From Candidatus Thalassarchaeum sp. (GTDB taxonomy: Archaea; Thermoplasmatota; Poseidoniia; Poseidoniales; Thalassarchaeaceae), in NCBI GenBank assembly GCA_030748335.1, contig JASMMD010000006.1, positions 1 through 49,881 on the forward strand: 49,881 bases of DNA, given 5' to 3'. Of this stretch, positions 23,532-32,276 are shown piece after piece. Numbering within the stretch: the first letter of the stretch is position 1; every line of letters begins with the position of its first letter. A program made the position numbers and the translations under genes. Below the pieces are notes generated by a model. The model was not told where the DNA came from, made no database searches, and worked only from the letters and a program-made list of their open reading frames with translations.

Positions 23532-24266
23532 CTATTCAGGCATTGTGATGTGGGCTAGGAAGTAGTTGTGCTGCAAAGCATCCCCCAGACTAATCCAATC
23601 TGGAACCTCGCCCCGGAAGTTGTCGTATCTGTGTCCGGGAATCAATCGCCAGTCAGCTGGAAGGCCACTCAGTAATTCCTTCGCTCTCACAAGACTCCTC
23701 TGCTGCGCGCTCGGGTCTCCCCCCGGGAGATCGACCCTACCTGCACTCCTGACGAACAGAAGGTCTCCCGCGTGATACACCCCGTGCCCGTGGAAGGTGA
23801 CGTGCCCGGGTGCATGACCGGGTGAATGGGTCACGACTAGGTTGATTGAGCCGGCAGACCACTCCACGCACTCATCAGGCTCATTTTCCCAAGTGTTGGT
23901 GAAGTCGACCTTCCTGAACACCACGTTGCCCAGAAGGCTCGGAACCCTGGCGTCCTCGTGCCCCCAGACCTCCAAGTCGGGGAATCGCTTCATCATCCCA
24001 GGATAACCTGCGGCATGGTCGCGGTGGGTATGGGTGTACAGTAGGTGGGTCGGCTCCAATCCCTCTTTCTCGAGGGCCTCGGTCCACAACTTTGCATTGA
24101 ACGGGTCGATTATCGCGACCACTCCGTTGTCCCTGTCGATGAATGCCGTGTTCATGTTCATCAGACTCCCCATCTGAGTCACCCAGACCTCAATCCCGTC
24201 CTCCCAGACGGAGACGTGGAACTCGCCGTCACTCAGCACAATCACTCGCAGCGGCAACCGCCGCAT
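23532..24266 (-). CDS. Metallo-beta-lactamase-fold hydrolase (glyoxalase II-like)
   Basis: A 244-residue MBL-fold enzyme. The metal motif is HTHRDHAAG (near residues 77-85), preceded by the strand NGVVAIIDPF and followed by the third-ligand region VTHSPGHAPGHVTFHG, and then AGDLLF with its bridging Asp. The C-terminal LIPGHRYDN holds the last His. The motifs resemble glyoxalase II and related thioester hydrolases, but the substrate is open. Soluble. It starts at ATG 24266, although ATG codons at M32 and M36 (MGSLMNMNTAF) are close to the domain start. Confidence 0.88.
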   Translation of the reverse strand: MRRLPLRVIVLSDGEFHVSVWEDGIEVWVTQMGSLMNMNTAFIDRDNGVVAIIDPFNAKLWTEALEKEGLEPTHLLYTHTHRDHAAGYPGMMKRFPDLEVWGHEDARVPSLLGNVVFRKVDFTNTWENEPDECVEWSAGSINLVVTHSPGHAPGHVTFHGHGVYHAGDLLFVRSAGRVDLPGGDPSAQQRSLVRAKELLSGLPADWRLIPGHRYDNFRGEVPDWISLGDALQHNYFLAHITMPE

Positions 24267-24383
24267 AGGTGTGGCGGCGGCGTTGTCTCGGGGCAGTCTT
24301 CAAAGCGTGGCCTCCGAGTCGCGGCACGTGGCACGAATGCCCTCCACACACACCCTGCTAGGCGGGCCCGCGCCCGGTCTGCT

Positions 24384-24418
24384 GCTTCGGCTGGGAGTCT
24401 GAGGACTCCCTACGAAGC
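24384..24418 (+). promoter_or_regulatory. Large leader hairpin upstream of leuS
   Basis: gcttcg 24384-24389 pairs with cgaagc 24413-24418, and inside them gggagtc 24393-24399 pairs with gactccc 24404-24410 around the loop tgag. The two helices (6 and 7 bp) are separated by a small asymmetric internal loop. The element ends 17 bases before the leuS ATG and is followed by gtgagg, a weak SD. It lies in a 169-base gap between divergent genes. Confidence 0.55.
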
Positions 24419-24435
24419 CCGTTGGGAGTGAGGAA

Positions 24436-27291
24436 ATGGCATACGACGCACAGGAAGTCGAGACCCGCTGGCAGAAGGCATGGGCCGATGCCGGAGCGTT
24501 CGAAGTCGAGATCGACCACAGTAAGCCCAAGTTCTACTGCCTCGAGATGTTCCCTTACCCATCCGGCAGCATGCACATGGGGCACGTCCGCAACTACTCG
24601 ATTGGCGACGCCATGGCCCGCTTCCACCGACTGATGGGCAGCAATGTGCTCTACCCGATGGGCTACGACTCGTTTGGGATGCCTGCCGAGAACGCGGCCA
24701 AGAAGGAGGGCGGGCATCCGCACACGGTAACCCACCGCAACATCGCAAGCATCCGCGCCGATCAGGAGCGGATGGGTTACTCGTACGACTGGCGACGCTT
24801 CCTCGCGACCTCGGATGTTGACTACTACCACTGGAATCAGGAGATGTTCCTGATGCTGAACGAGCGCGGGCTGGTCGAGCGCAGGATGGCACCTGTCAAC
24901 TGGTGCGTTGACTGCGACACTGTGCTGGCCAATGAGCAGGTCAAGAACAACCGCTGCTGGCGCTGTGGCCTTGAGGTCGTGCAGCGCGACATGGAGCAGT
25001 GGTTCGTGCGCATGACTGAATACTCAGACGAGTTACTCGATGAGATTGACAACATCGCCTTCCCAGAGAACGTCAAGGCGATGCAGCGTAACTGGATCGG
25101 TCGCTCCTATGGTGCGCACATCGACTTCCCGGTCGCCGGCTCAGACGCCGTGATTGGCGCCTTCACCACTCGCCCAGACACCATCTTCGGTGTGACCTTC
25201 GTCACCCTCTCGCCGGAGCACTCCCTGTGCGAGGAGTTGTGCGCAGGCACCGAGTGGGAGGCGGACTGGCGCGAGTTGCGCGACGAGTGCGCGCGCATGT
25301 CCGAGTTCGAACGCATCAACATGCTGAAGGAAAAGAAAGGCGTCTTCCTCGGACGCAATGCAATCAATCCACTGAACGGAGAGGAGGTGCCAATCTACGC
25401 GGGTAACTTCGTTGTCGCGTCCTACGGAACCGGCGCTGTGATGGCTGTCCCCGGTCACGACCAGCGCGACTATGACTTCGCCGAGAGGTACGGCATAGAG
25501 ATTCGCAGGGTATTAGTCGAAAATGATGGTGACGACCCGAGCACCCCGCTGAGCGCTGCCTTCGAGGGCTACGGGCCAATGGTCAACTCCGGTGTAGAAG
25601 GATTCGACGGGCAGGCCGGCGAGGCCGCTAAGGACGCTGTGATTGCCGCACTTGAGTCAGCCGGAGCCGGCCACGGGACAGTAGAGTACAGGCTGAAGGA
25701 CTGGCTGCTCAGCCGCCAGCGATTCTGGGGCACGCCCATCCCGATGATTCACTGTAATGACTGCGGCACTGTCCCCGTGCCGTCCTCCGACCTGCCGGTG
25801 GAGCTGCCTCTTGACGTGACCTTCAGCGAGGACCAGAGCGGCAACCCGCTAGCCTCCCACGACGCCTTCGTCAACACCTCATGTCCCTCCTGTGGAGGAG
25901 TAGCCAGGCGTGAAACCGACACCATGGACACATTCTACGACTCGTCGTGGTACTTCATGCGATTCTGCGACGCCAACAACGACTCCACCCCGTTCGACCG
26001 AGAGGCGATCGACTACTGGATGGACGGAGGAGTTGACCTCTACATCGGCGGCATCGAGCACGCCGTCATGCATCTGCTCTACGCCCGCTTCTTCTCCAAG
26101 GCCACCCGCGACGCCGGCATGAACGAGGTCGGCGAGCCGTTTGGCACGTTGGTCTGCCAGGGCATGCTCAACGCACCAGCCCCGTACTGCGCCGACTGCA
26201 ACGCCGAGTACCACGTCGATCTTGCCGACTCGGACTGCCCGACCTGCGCCAAACCGCTCGGTTCACGCTCGGTGAAGATGGGCAAGTCACTGGGCAACAC
26301 AGTCAGCCCCGAAGAGATGGTCGAGCGATACGGGGCTGACACAGTCAGGCTGTTCATGCTCTTCGGCGCCAACCCCGAGGCTGGAATGGACTGGTCCGAC
26401 AGTGCTCTCGAGGCCAATCACCGTCAGATGTTCTCGATCATAGACGCTGTGGACGCCGCCTTGGAAATGGGCGACTCAGCCAGTCCCATGGACGAGTGGC
26501 TGATGGCAAGGCTGCGAGTCAATCAGGGCGCTTGGCGTCAGGCAATGTTGGATGTTAGCCTGCGCGAGGGCGTGATGGTCAGCCACTTCGAGATGCTGGC
26601 CGACTGGAACTGGTACCGCCGCCGTGGTGGGTGCGACCTAGCCACGGCCACGGACTACCTCGCCCATTGGGTCCCAATGCTTGCTCCCGCTACTCCGCAC
26701 ATCGCCGAGGAATTCTGGCAGCGCATGGGGGGTGACGGGATGCTTGCCAGCCACGTCCTATCCGAGTTGGTTGAGTCCTCGCAGGACGCCCCCGCACTGG
26801 CTCGAGAGGCCTACCTGCGCAGCCTTATCGATAGTGCTCGCAACCTACGCGAGCTCGCCGAGCGCCATTCAGAGCGCGAGATCAGCCGCGTCGTCATCCA
26901 GACCGCAGCGTCATGGAAGTCCGAACTCGCGCGTGATGCACTCAGACTGCACTCCGAGGATTTCGATTTCAAGGCAGGCGGGCAGGCGCATGTGCAATCG
27001 CTGAAGATTTTCGAGAACGAGGCCCTCAGGGGGGAGATTTTCCAGACTTGGATGGCACTCACTACTGGCAGCAAGAAGAAGCGCGGACGGGTACACTCCT
27101 GGTCCGACGGCGAGAGGGCACTGGTCTCAGGCGAGCTCGAAGAGACTGCAATCATCGCGGCCAACTCCGACTTCATCGCATCGGCATTGGGAGTCACATC
27201 GCTGGAGGTCTACCCGGTCGGCGATGGTGAGGATGTGGCCGGCAAGGCCAGCGTCGCATTCCCGTTGGAACCCGGCATCGCGTTCCTGTAG
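24436..27291 (+). CDS. leuS: Leucyl-tRNA synthetase, bacterial type
   Basis: LeuRS attaches leucine to tRNA-Leu. The 951-residue protein has the bacterial N-terminal order: FYCLEMFPYPSGSMHMGHVRNYSIGD (HIGH motif HMGH near 46-49), YDSFGMPAENAA, and the zinc-type APVNWCVDCDTVLANEQV segment. The CP1 editing domain follows (TTRPDTIFGVTFV, GTGAVMAVPGHDQRDYDF). The KMSKS site is KMGKSLGN near 614. The C-terminal anticodon-binding region follows. The start and length are bacterial rather than archaeal/eukaryotic, whose editing domain sits differently, so bacterial ancestry is likely. A structured leader precedes it. Confidence 0.96.
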   Translation: MAYDAQEVETRWQKAWADAGAFEVEIDHSKPKFYCLEMFPYPSGSMHMGHVRNYSIGDAMARFHRLMGSNVLYPMGYDSFGMPAENAAKKEGGHPHTVTHRNIASIRADQERMGYSYDWRRFLATSDVDYYHWNQEMFLMLNERGLVERRMAPVNWCVDCDTVLANEQVKNNRCWRCGLEVVQRDMEQWFVRMTEYSDELLDEIDNIAFPENVKAMQRNWIGRSYGAHIDFPVAGSDAVIGAFTTRPDTIFGVTFVTLSPEHSLCEELCAGTEWEADWRELRDECARMSEFERINMLKEKKGVFLGRNAINPLNGEEVPIYAGNFVVASYGTGAVMAVPGHDQRDYDFAERYGIEIRRVLVENDGDDPSTPLSAAFEGYGPMVNSGVEGFDGQAGEAAKDAVIAALESAGAGHGTVEYRLKDWLLSRQRFWGTPIPMIHCNDCGTVPVPSSDLPVELPLDVTFSEDQSGNPLASHDAFVNTSCPSCGGVARRETDTMDTFYDSSWYFMRFCDANNDSTPFDREAIDYWMDGGVDLYIGGIEHAVMHLLYARFFSKATRDAGMNEVGEPFGTLVCQGMLNAPAPYCADCNAEYHVDLADSDCPTCAKPLGSRSVKMGKSLGNTVSPEEMVERYGADTVRLFMLFGANPEAGMDWSDSALEANHRQMFSIIDAVDAALEMGDSASPMDEWLMARLRVNQGAWRQAMLDVSLREGVMVSHFEMLADWNWYRRRGGCDLATATDYLAHWVPMLAPATPHIAEEFWQRMGGDGMLASHVLSELVESSQDAPALAREAYLRSLIDSARNLRELAERHSEREISRVVIQTAASWKSELARDALRLHSEDFDFKAGGQAHVQSLKIFENEALRGEIFQTWMALTTGSKKKRGRVHSWSDGERALVSGELEETAIIAANSDFIASALGVTSLEVYPVGDGEDVAGKASVAFPLEPGIAFL

Positions 27292-27298
27292 GTTAGGC

Positions 27299-27631
27299 AT
27301 GTCTCGGTCCACTGTGCTGTTCGACGATGCCTGCGGTAAATGCAGTGGTTGGGCCGCCTTCATCGACAGGCACGGTTCCGGTGAAAGGCTCCGAACGCTG
27401 GGGCAGGGGACCGAGGAGGGAAGAGAGATCCTCGCTGCTAGGCCACCGAGTATGGAGGGTGTGGACTCGGTGTTCATCGTCACTGAGGACGGGCACTGGC
27501 ACGCTAGGAGCGCAGCTGTCTGCCGCATCGCTTCGAGGATGGGCCTACCTTGGTCGTTGGGCGCCTTGGCCTTCCTCGTCCCATGGCCCATCAGGGACCT
27601 GTTCTACGAACTCTACGCCCGCATGAGGTGA
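27299..27631 (+). CDS. DCC-family (DUF393) thiol-disulfide-type protein
   Basis: A 110-residue protein starting MSRSTVLFDDACGKCSGWAAFI: the D-x-x-C-x-x-C motif of the DUF393/DCC family is intact. A matching tail (SVFIVTEDGHWHARSAAVCRIASRMGLPW, then LVPWPIRDLFYELYARMR) is characteristic. The family is predicted to be thioredoxin-like; its partners are not established. ATG 27299 is used, as the track start at 27224 lies within leuS. Seven bases separate it from the leuS stop. Confidence 0.85.
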   Translation: MSRSTVLFDDACGKCSGWAAFIDRHGSGERLRTLGQGTEEGREILAARPPSMEGVDSVFIVTEDGHWHARSAAVCRIASRMGLPWSLGALAFLVPWPIRDLFYELYARMR

Positions 27632-27651
27632 CCTCATGACTCGGTGGGTTC

Positions 27652-28737
27652 ATGGAGCCCCTTCCGTTGGCCGTGCCGTTGAGTGACGAGAAGAGCGGTA
27701 ACCGACGGCGAGGGCGCCGTCGCCGCCGCCGGCGCTCCAGAGGCGGCAGAAAACCACCTCAGGAGAGCGGCCCGGCGGCCGAATCAGAGCCCGTCGAGCG
27801 AGCGCTGGCCCGATTCACGGTCAAGCCTCGTCCCATGGGACTTCCCAAGGAGATAGATCCACCGCCTCGCGTGGTCGAGGTCTCGTGGAAGACCAACGCG
27901 GTGTCGAAGGAGGTACAGCGCAAGGCGGGAGACATCGCCTGCATGCCTGGTGAGTTCGGCTTCTTACCCGAAGAGAGGGTCCGGGAGATTGCCACCAAGA
28001 TAGACCACCTCCCAATCACCGTGGAACAGGCCCTGTCTCTTCGCAGTGCCTTGAATCAGGAGAAGAGTGTGTACTCGCACTCCCGACTGATGCGAAGGGC
28101 CAACGAGCTCAGCCGTCGCTACAACGCCGGTGAGAGTGTGCTGGCGCTGTCGAAGCGATTCGACGCCCCACCGGTGAACACCTTCCGCGCCATCCTCACT
28201 GGGAGAGGTTGGACCAAGACTAGGATCAAGGACACCCTGAACAAGAACCCGTCGAGGTTGAACAAGCGCGACAGGGAACAGTTCGAACTGGCTGAGTCAG
28301 TGGATAGGGTGAGCTCGGTTGACCAGAGTGATACCCAGAGCGCAGCCGAGGTCTTCGAGGAGATACTGTGCGACTACTTCGATTCCATCGGTGTGAGATT
28401 TCGACGTCAGGAGGACCTGCTCGCGGAGCAGAAGGTCACCGAAGGACGAGCCATCATCACCCCAGATCTGCTTCTGCTCGACGACGTTAGAATCAATGAC
28501 GTGCCTTGCGCGTGGATAGACGCCAAGCATTTCTTCGGCGCCGACCTTAAGTTCCCGCGCAAGAAGACCCAGAAGCAGGTCGACCGATACGTCGCCGAGT
28601 ATGGGCAGGGGGCCATAGTCTACCGGCACGGCTTCTGCGGAAGCTTGCGTCTCAAGGGCGCCATACAGCTCGACTCCAGCCCACTGGACCTAGGTCCCCT
28701 CGACGAGTTCCACGAGAAAGCCCGGAACGGTTCATGA
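27652..28737 (+). CDS. TPD-motif nuclease, archaeal homologue of CDIN1/C15orf41
   Basis: The C-terminal half resembles the TPD family (PD-(D/E)xK nuclease fold) known from human CDIN1/C15orf41: IITPDLLLLDDVRINDVPCAWIDAKHFFGADL gives the TPD motif near residue 267 and the D-x-K position at IDAK, followed by QVDRYVAEYGQGAIVYRHGFC. Residues 100-190 hold helix-turn-helix-like segments (RRYNAGESVLALSKRFDAPPVNTFRAIL). The N-terminus has an Arg-rich cluster (RRRGRRRRRRRSRGGRK), presumably nucleic-acid binding. Human CDIN1 acts with codanin-1; no such partner is visible. The assignment rests on motif resemblance recalled from the family, not an alignment. The stop overlaps the convergent pantoate kinase by 6 bases. 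Confidence 0.78.
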   Translation: MEPLPLAVPLSDEKSGNRRRGRRRRRRRSRGGRKPPQESGPAAESEPVERALARFTVKPRPMGLPKEIDPPPRVVEVSWKTNAVSKEVQRKAGDIACMPGEFGFLPEERVREIATKIDHLPITVEQALSLRSALNQEKSVYSHSRLMRRANELSRRYNAGESVLALSKRFDAPPVNTFRAILTGRGWTKTRIKDTLNKNPSRLNKRDREQFELAESVDRVSSVDQSDTQSAAEVFEEILCDYFDSIGVRFRRQEDLLAEQKVTEGRAIITPDLLLLDDVRINDVPCAWIDAKHFFGADLKFPRKKTQKQVDRYVAEYGQGAIVYRHGFCGSLRLKGAIQLDSSPLDLGPLDEFHEKARNGS

Positions 28738-29718
28738 TACCCGGCCAACTACGGTTTTGTCCGCCAGTAGACCCGCTCCCTCCAACTCTACTACCAGCGA
28801 GCCCGACCAATCCTCTCCGGCCCGTACATCTCGGGGGACGATGGCGACGCTCTCACCCAGCATGCAGAGCATGGCCACCGCTTCATCGGCGATACCGCAT
28901 CGTCCCATCGCCGCTTGCACCGACGATAACAGCTCGGCGCGCGATGAGTCTCCCTGCAGCCCACTATCCCTCGCAAATTCGTTCGCCGCATCGAGTAGGT
29001 CTCCCCATCTGGTGAAACCCCATTCTCCCTCGGACAGTGTCGACATCTGCTTGGAACCCGCTTGGCTGATTGCCTCCTTCCATCCTGGGTTATCGATGTA
29101 CCCAGAGGTGTGCTTACCCGCATCGGGACGCCATGCCAGCACGATCGGTGTCGCACAGCTCCACCCTTCTGCCCGCCCCGGCCCTCTGCGCAACAGAGGA
29201 CCGTGGTACGGCGCCCCCGCCTCAAGCCTACGCTCGACGCCTCCTGCGGCCAGCGCGGTTACATCGCCCAGTCCGGTTGAGCGCCGACGCTCGACTCGAT
29301 GCGCTATCGAGTAGGAACGCCTCAGGCTTTCTTCATGGGGCAAACCCATCGCTCTTTGGAAGGCAAGCGCAGCGGCCACCGCCCCTGAGGCGGACATCCC
29401 GAAACCCTGCGAGACCGGGAGAGCCAACCTCACGCCAATCTCCCATGCTATGTCTCCCGCATCGGGTATCTCTTCGACTAGGGTGTCGAGCACGGTCTCG
29501 TACAGCCCCCGATCTCCCTGTACGGTCTCGAAGGTAATCTTCAGTCCGAACTCGCCCGGCTCGCCAAAGGCCACGACCTCAACCCCGTCTTCCACGCAGA
29601 GTCCCGCCCCGAGGCTACCTTGCTCGACCGGGTCCTCGATCTCGTCGCTCACAGTGAAGAGCAGAGTGACGTGTCCGCCGCACTCGCCGCGACCGAGAAA
29701 CGCCGACATGCGGTTCAT
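28732..29718 (-). CDS. Pantoate kinase (GHMP family, archaeal CoA pathway)
   Basis: Archaeal pantoate kinase phosphorylates pantoate on the way to coenzyme A. The 328-residue GHMP protein has the ATP loop LPVSQGFGMSASGAVAAAL and the family-specific RRRSTGLGDVTALAAGGVERRLEAGAP. The start GRGECGGHVTLLFTVSDEIEDPVEQGSLGAGLCVEDG also fits. Related kinases such as mevalonate kinase use different loops, so the call is fairly firm. It is 34 bases downstream of the RNA polymerase D gene and so probably in the ribosomal-protein transcript. Confidence 0.85.
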   Translation of the reverse strand: MNRMSAFLGRGECGGHVTLLFTVSDEIEDPVEQGSLGAGLCVEDGVEVVAFGEPGEFGLKITFETVQGDRGLYETVLDTLVEEIPDAGDIAWEIGVRLALPVSQGFGMSASGAVAAALAFQRAMGLPHEESLRRSYSIAHRVERRRSTGLGDVTALAAGGVERRLEAGAPYHGPLLRRGPGRAEGWSCATPIVLAWRPDAGKHTSGYIDNPGWKEAISQAGSKQMSTLSEGEWGFTRWGDLLDAANEFARDSGLQGDSSRAELLSSVQAAMGRCGIADEAVAMLCMLGESVAIVPRDVRAGEDWSGSLVVELEGAGLLADKTVVGRVS

Positions 29719-29752
29719 CCGGTGGCCTTCCGGCCAATAATCATCGGCAGCC

Positions 29753-30637
29753 TCACATTACCGTTGCAAGGTCTTCATCGAGCTCGCCAAATCGGCCTGA
29801 GAGTTCCCTGATCGCCATCTCGAAGGCGACTCTGGCAGTCATCGACCCGTCGGTCTCGAATGACAGAATGAATTCGCCGGGAACGTCCTCAAGGGTGATT
29901 GCATCATCGAAATCCGATGCTTCCTCTGTACCATCACCTACGTGATGCAAGTCGTCAATCAGCTGGGTCACCATGCCGATATCCTCCAAGCGCTTGTTGC
30001 TGTCGAAGTCCTTCGCCGTGATGTTGAGATTGAGGTCCCACAGTATCTTCGCCTTCCTCGGCTTGTTGATGACCCCGATCTTGCGCTGGACGAATGACAC
30101 CCCGCAGACAGGGGACCACTTCGCGTGGTCGCGACCGCGTCCCATAATCGCAGTAGCGTAGAACTCAATCATCTGACCGCGATACAATTTGGTGATTGGG
30201 ATGCTGTGGTACTTCTCAGCTATGCTGCCCCCGGCCCCGAGAAAACTCATGTCGCCAGCGGTCACAGTCCGACCACCCTCGCTGCCGAACTCCTTGCAGG
30301 TATAGATCATCGTGCACTGCGGGCATCCCCTGTCCTCGACGACCAGTTCGGCGCAGGAAGGGCAACTGTCCTGAAAGTGGAATTCGTCGTGCTTGGTCGG
30401 GATGGGGATCATGGCCAGACGCTGAGCCACGACCTCGTCGGGCAGCGGGCCGTCCGTCTCCCACACCTCGTCGTCCTGCTCGATGGTACCCATCTCGAAG
30501 CGTACGGTGTCGATAGCCATCTTCGGTGTGTCAGCAATCAGTGAGCGCCTGATGGCGTTGACAAAGGAGCGGTCCGTGCCGCTAAACAGTATCGAGATTG
30601 TCTCTTCGCTCTCTTCAATCACCTTTGTCTTGACCAT
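29753..30637 (-). CDS. rpo3: DNA-directed RNA polymerase subunit D (Rpo3)
   Basis: The archaeal counterpart of bacterial alpha and eukaryotic RPB3, which with subunit L nucleates RNA polymerase assembly. The N-terminus SILFSGTDRSFVNAIRRSLIADTPKMAIDTVRFE is diagnostic, and the second alpha-motif (MIEFYATAIMGRGRDHAKWSPV) follows. A cysteine-rich insert (CPSCAELVVEDRGCPQCTMIYTC, about residues 93-115) occupies the ferredoxin-like position and could bind a cluster or zinc. At 294 residues it is rather long for the family. It follows rps11 by 9 bases in the classical archaeal order. Confidence 0.96.
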   Translation of the reverse strand: MVKTKVIEESEETISILFSGTDRSFVNAIRRSLIADTPKMAIDTVRFEMGTIEQDDEVWETDGPLPDEVVAQRLAMIPIPTKHDEFHFQDSCPSCAELVVEDRGCPQCTMIYTCKEFGSEGGRTVTAGDMSFLGAGGSIAEKYHSIPITKLYRGQMIEFYATAIMGRGRDHAKWSPVCGVSFVQRKIGVINKPRKAKILWDLNLNITAKDFDSNKRLEDIGMVTQLIDDLHHVGDGTEEASDFDDAITLEDVPGEFILSFETDGSMTARVAFEMAIRELSGRFGELDEDLATVM

Positions 30638-30646
30638 GAATTCACC

Positions 30647-31027
30647 TCACACTCGGCGCCCTCGGCGCCCTCCTTTGCTCTTCGTCCCGTCAGTGGCGAC
30701 TGGGGTCACGTCCTCGATTCGGGTTATTGACACTCCGGCGCGGGTCAGCGCACGGATCGCTGAGGTCGCGCCCGGAGCGCTGTGGGAGCGATTCCCACCG
30801 GCACCCCGGTATTTCACGATAACTTGAGTGAACTCCTTCTCAGCAAGCATCTCGGCCATCCTCTCGGCCGCCCTAGTTGAGGCGAACTGACCGCCAGAGT
30901 CGCTGCCGCCCTTGGTCACCATGCCACCCGAGACCTTGCAAATGGTCTCTGCCCCGGTCTGGTCGGTGGCTGTCATCAGCACGTTGTTGTGCGTGGTGAA
31001 TATGTGCAGAATAGCCTTCCTCGACAT
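30647..31027 (-). CDS. rps11: 30S ribosomal protein S11 (uS11)
   Basis: A 126-residue platform protein of the small subunit. Diagnostic parts are [27 protein letters not shown]-type [20 protein letters not shown], and the C-terminal [36 protein letters not shown]. The real start is ATG 31027 (MSRK); the track's 31030 is a TTG. Its ATG overlaps the rps4 TGA by one base (TGATG), so translation is probably coupled. The basic C-terminus is universal. Confidence 0.97.
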   Translation of the reverse strand: MSRKAILHIFTTHNNVLMTATDQTGAETICKVSGGMVTKGGSDSGGQFASTRAAERMAEMLAEKEFTQVIVKYRGAGGNRSHSAPGATSAIRALTRAGVSITRIEDVTPVATDGTKSKGGRRGRRV

Positions 31028-31722
31028 CAATTCTCGCCCTCCTCAGTCGACCCGGTTTCCTCAGGAACAGTGTCTTCAGTCACGGGCGCGGCCGCGGCGT
31101 CAGCCTTGACCTGATCGACGAACTCTGGATCCACGACTCGAACCGGCGCGACGTCGTCCTCGTCTGACACACGCGCCTGCAGCACTACCTCCATGTCCTT
31201 GCGAAACTGGTGTTCGGAATCTTCGAACGGCGAGTTAGTTGAGTACTGGATTATCTCCTCCTCCTCCTTCAGGACGTGGTACCCGGGGACAGTCATCCTC
31301 TGGTCGCCTATGCTGATGTGGCCGTGGACGATGAGATTTCTGGATGAGCGCATTGTTGGTGCCAGTCCCTTGTAGTAGACGACTGATTGCAACCTCCTCG
31401 ATAGCATGTGCTCGACGTTAATCTGTAGCACATCGTCTATTCCGGCGCCCTCCGGAAGCAGGCCCCTGCGGTGGAGGGAATCCACCAAGTCGGCCTTCTC
31501 TCGAGCGAAGTGTCCCTCTGAGGTATCGACCCTCCCAATCAGCTTCATCGCTTGGTTCCTGTGACGGCGAAGAGCTGACTTCTCGCGCCAAATCTCCTTC
31601 ATGCCGCCGACCTTCTTGAGACCGTACTTCTCCTTGAGCGCATGCTCCTCGTCGATTCTGGCCTGCTTCCACGGGTGAGTGGGGGTGCGAGTCTTGGGCC
31701 TAGCGAACTTCGGGTCACCCAT
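31027..31722 (-). CDS. rps4: 30S ribosomal protein S4 (uS4), archaeal type
   Basis: A primary 16S rRNA binder of 231 residues. It begins [26 protein letters not shown], the archaeal/eukaryotic S9/S4 start, and has the S4 RNA-binding domain ([38 protein letters not shown]...PGYHV). The last 60 residues form an acidic extension ([19 protein letters not shown]) not needed for the core fold. One-base overlap with rps11 downstream; 9 bases after rps13. Confidence 0.97.
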   Translation of the reverse strand: MGDPKFARPKTRTPTHPWKQARIDEEHALKEKYGLKKVGGMKEIWREKSALRRHRNQAMKLIGRVDTSEGHFAREKADLVDSLHRRGLLPEGAGIDDVLQINVEHMLSRRLQSVVYYKGLAPTMRSSRNLIVHGHISIGDQRMTVPGYHVLKEEEEIIQYSTNSPFEDSEHQFRKDMEVVLQARVSDEDDVAPVRVVDPEFVDQVKADAAAAPVTEDTVPEETGSTEEGEN

Positions 31723-31731
31723 CTGCTCACC

Positions 31732-32193
31732 TCACTTCTTCCTCTCGACGCCCAGCGAGGAGCCCTTGCGACCATTAGACCGGAGCCTCTGGCCGCGGAC
31801 CTTGTGGCCACTCCTGTGCCTCATTCCGCGGTAGGCCTTGACCCCGGCGATACGTGCGATGTCGTCGTCACGGGTCATCTTGACCTCGGTGGCGACGATG
31901 TGAGCATCCTCGTTTGTCCCGGTGTCGCGCTGTCGGTTGACCAACCACCACGGGACCGTGGTGGCGTAATCGTCTATCGAGTTGCGCAGACGGTCCTGCT
32001 CGTCATCGGAGAGATGACCTCCCAGCTTATTCCCGTCTATATCGGCCAAGCGGCAAATCTGCTGCGATGTCCTCATGCCGACGCCCTTGATTGAGGTGAT
32101 GCCGATAGCAATGGGTCGCAACCCGTCAATGTCACTGTCGGCTATCCGCAGAATGTAGGAGAAGTCATCTCCGAGTTCGGCATCTTCAGGCAT
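31732..32193 (-). CDS. rps13: 30S ribosomal protein S13 (uS13), archaeal type
   Basis: A 153-residue head protein of the small subunit that contacts tRNA and 5S-side bridges. IADSDIDGLRPIAIGITSIKGVGMRTSQQICRLADID is the helix-hairpin-helix start, and GVKAYRGMRHRSGHKVRGQRLRSNGRKGSSLGV is the archaeal basic tail. It is the first gene of the visible rps13-rps4-rps11-rpo3 operon. A short hairpin lies in its leader. Confidence 0.97.
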   Translation of the reverse strand: MPEDAELGDDFSYILRIADSDIDGLRPIAIGITSIKGVGMRTSQQICRLADIDGNKLGGHLSDDEQDRLRNSIDDYATTVPWWLVNRQRDTGTNEDAHIVATEVKMTRDDDIARIAGVKAYRGMRHRSGHKVRGQRLRSNGRKGSSLGVERKK

Positions 32194-32212
32194 TGTACGG
32201 TTCTCCCGTGTT

Positions 32213-32227
32213 CACCGGTTCCCGGTG
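32213..32227 (-). promoter_or_regulatory. Hairpin in the leader of the ribosomal operon
   Basis: caccgg-gaa-ccggtg (read on the minus strand) is a perfect 6-bp stem with a 3-base loop, 19 bases upstream of the rps13 ATG. A weak TATA-like ttcaaatag (minus, 32259-32267) would place the transcript start near 32237, so the hairpin would be in a leader of about 44 bases. It may allow autoregulation (inference). Confidence 0.35.
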
Positions 32228-32276
32228 GCCCATTGGGCATCTGGGCGACCTACCATCCCTATTTGAACCGATTGGA

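Noticed and set aside
24400-24403. Reading the TGAG loop of the leuS leader as proof of tRNA-Leu mimicry
   Set aside because: A three-base match in a four-base loop is weak and LeuRS rarely uses the anticodon; kept only as a hypothesis.
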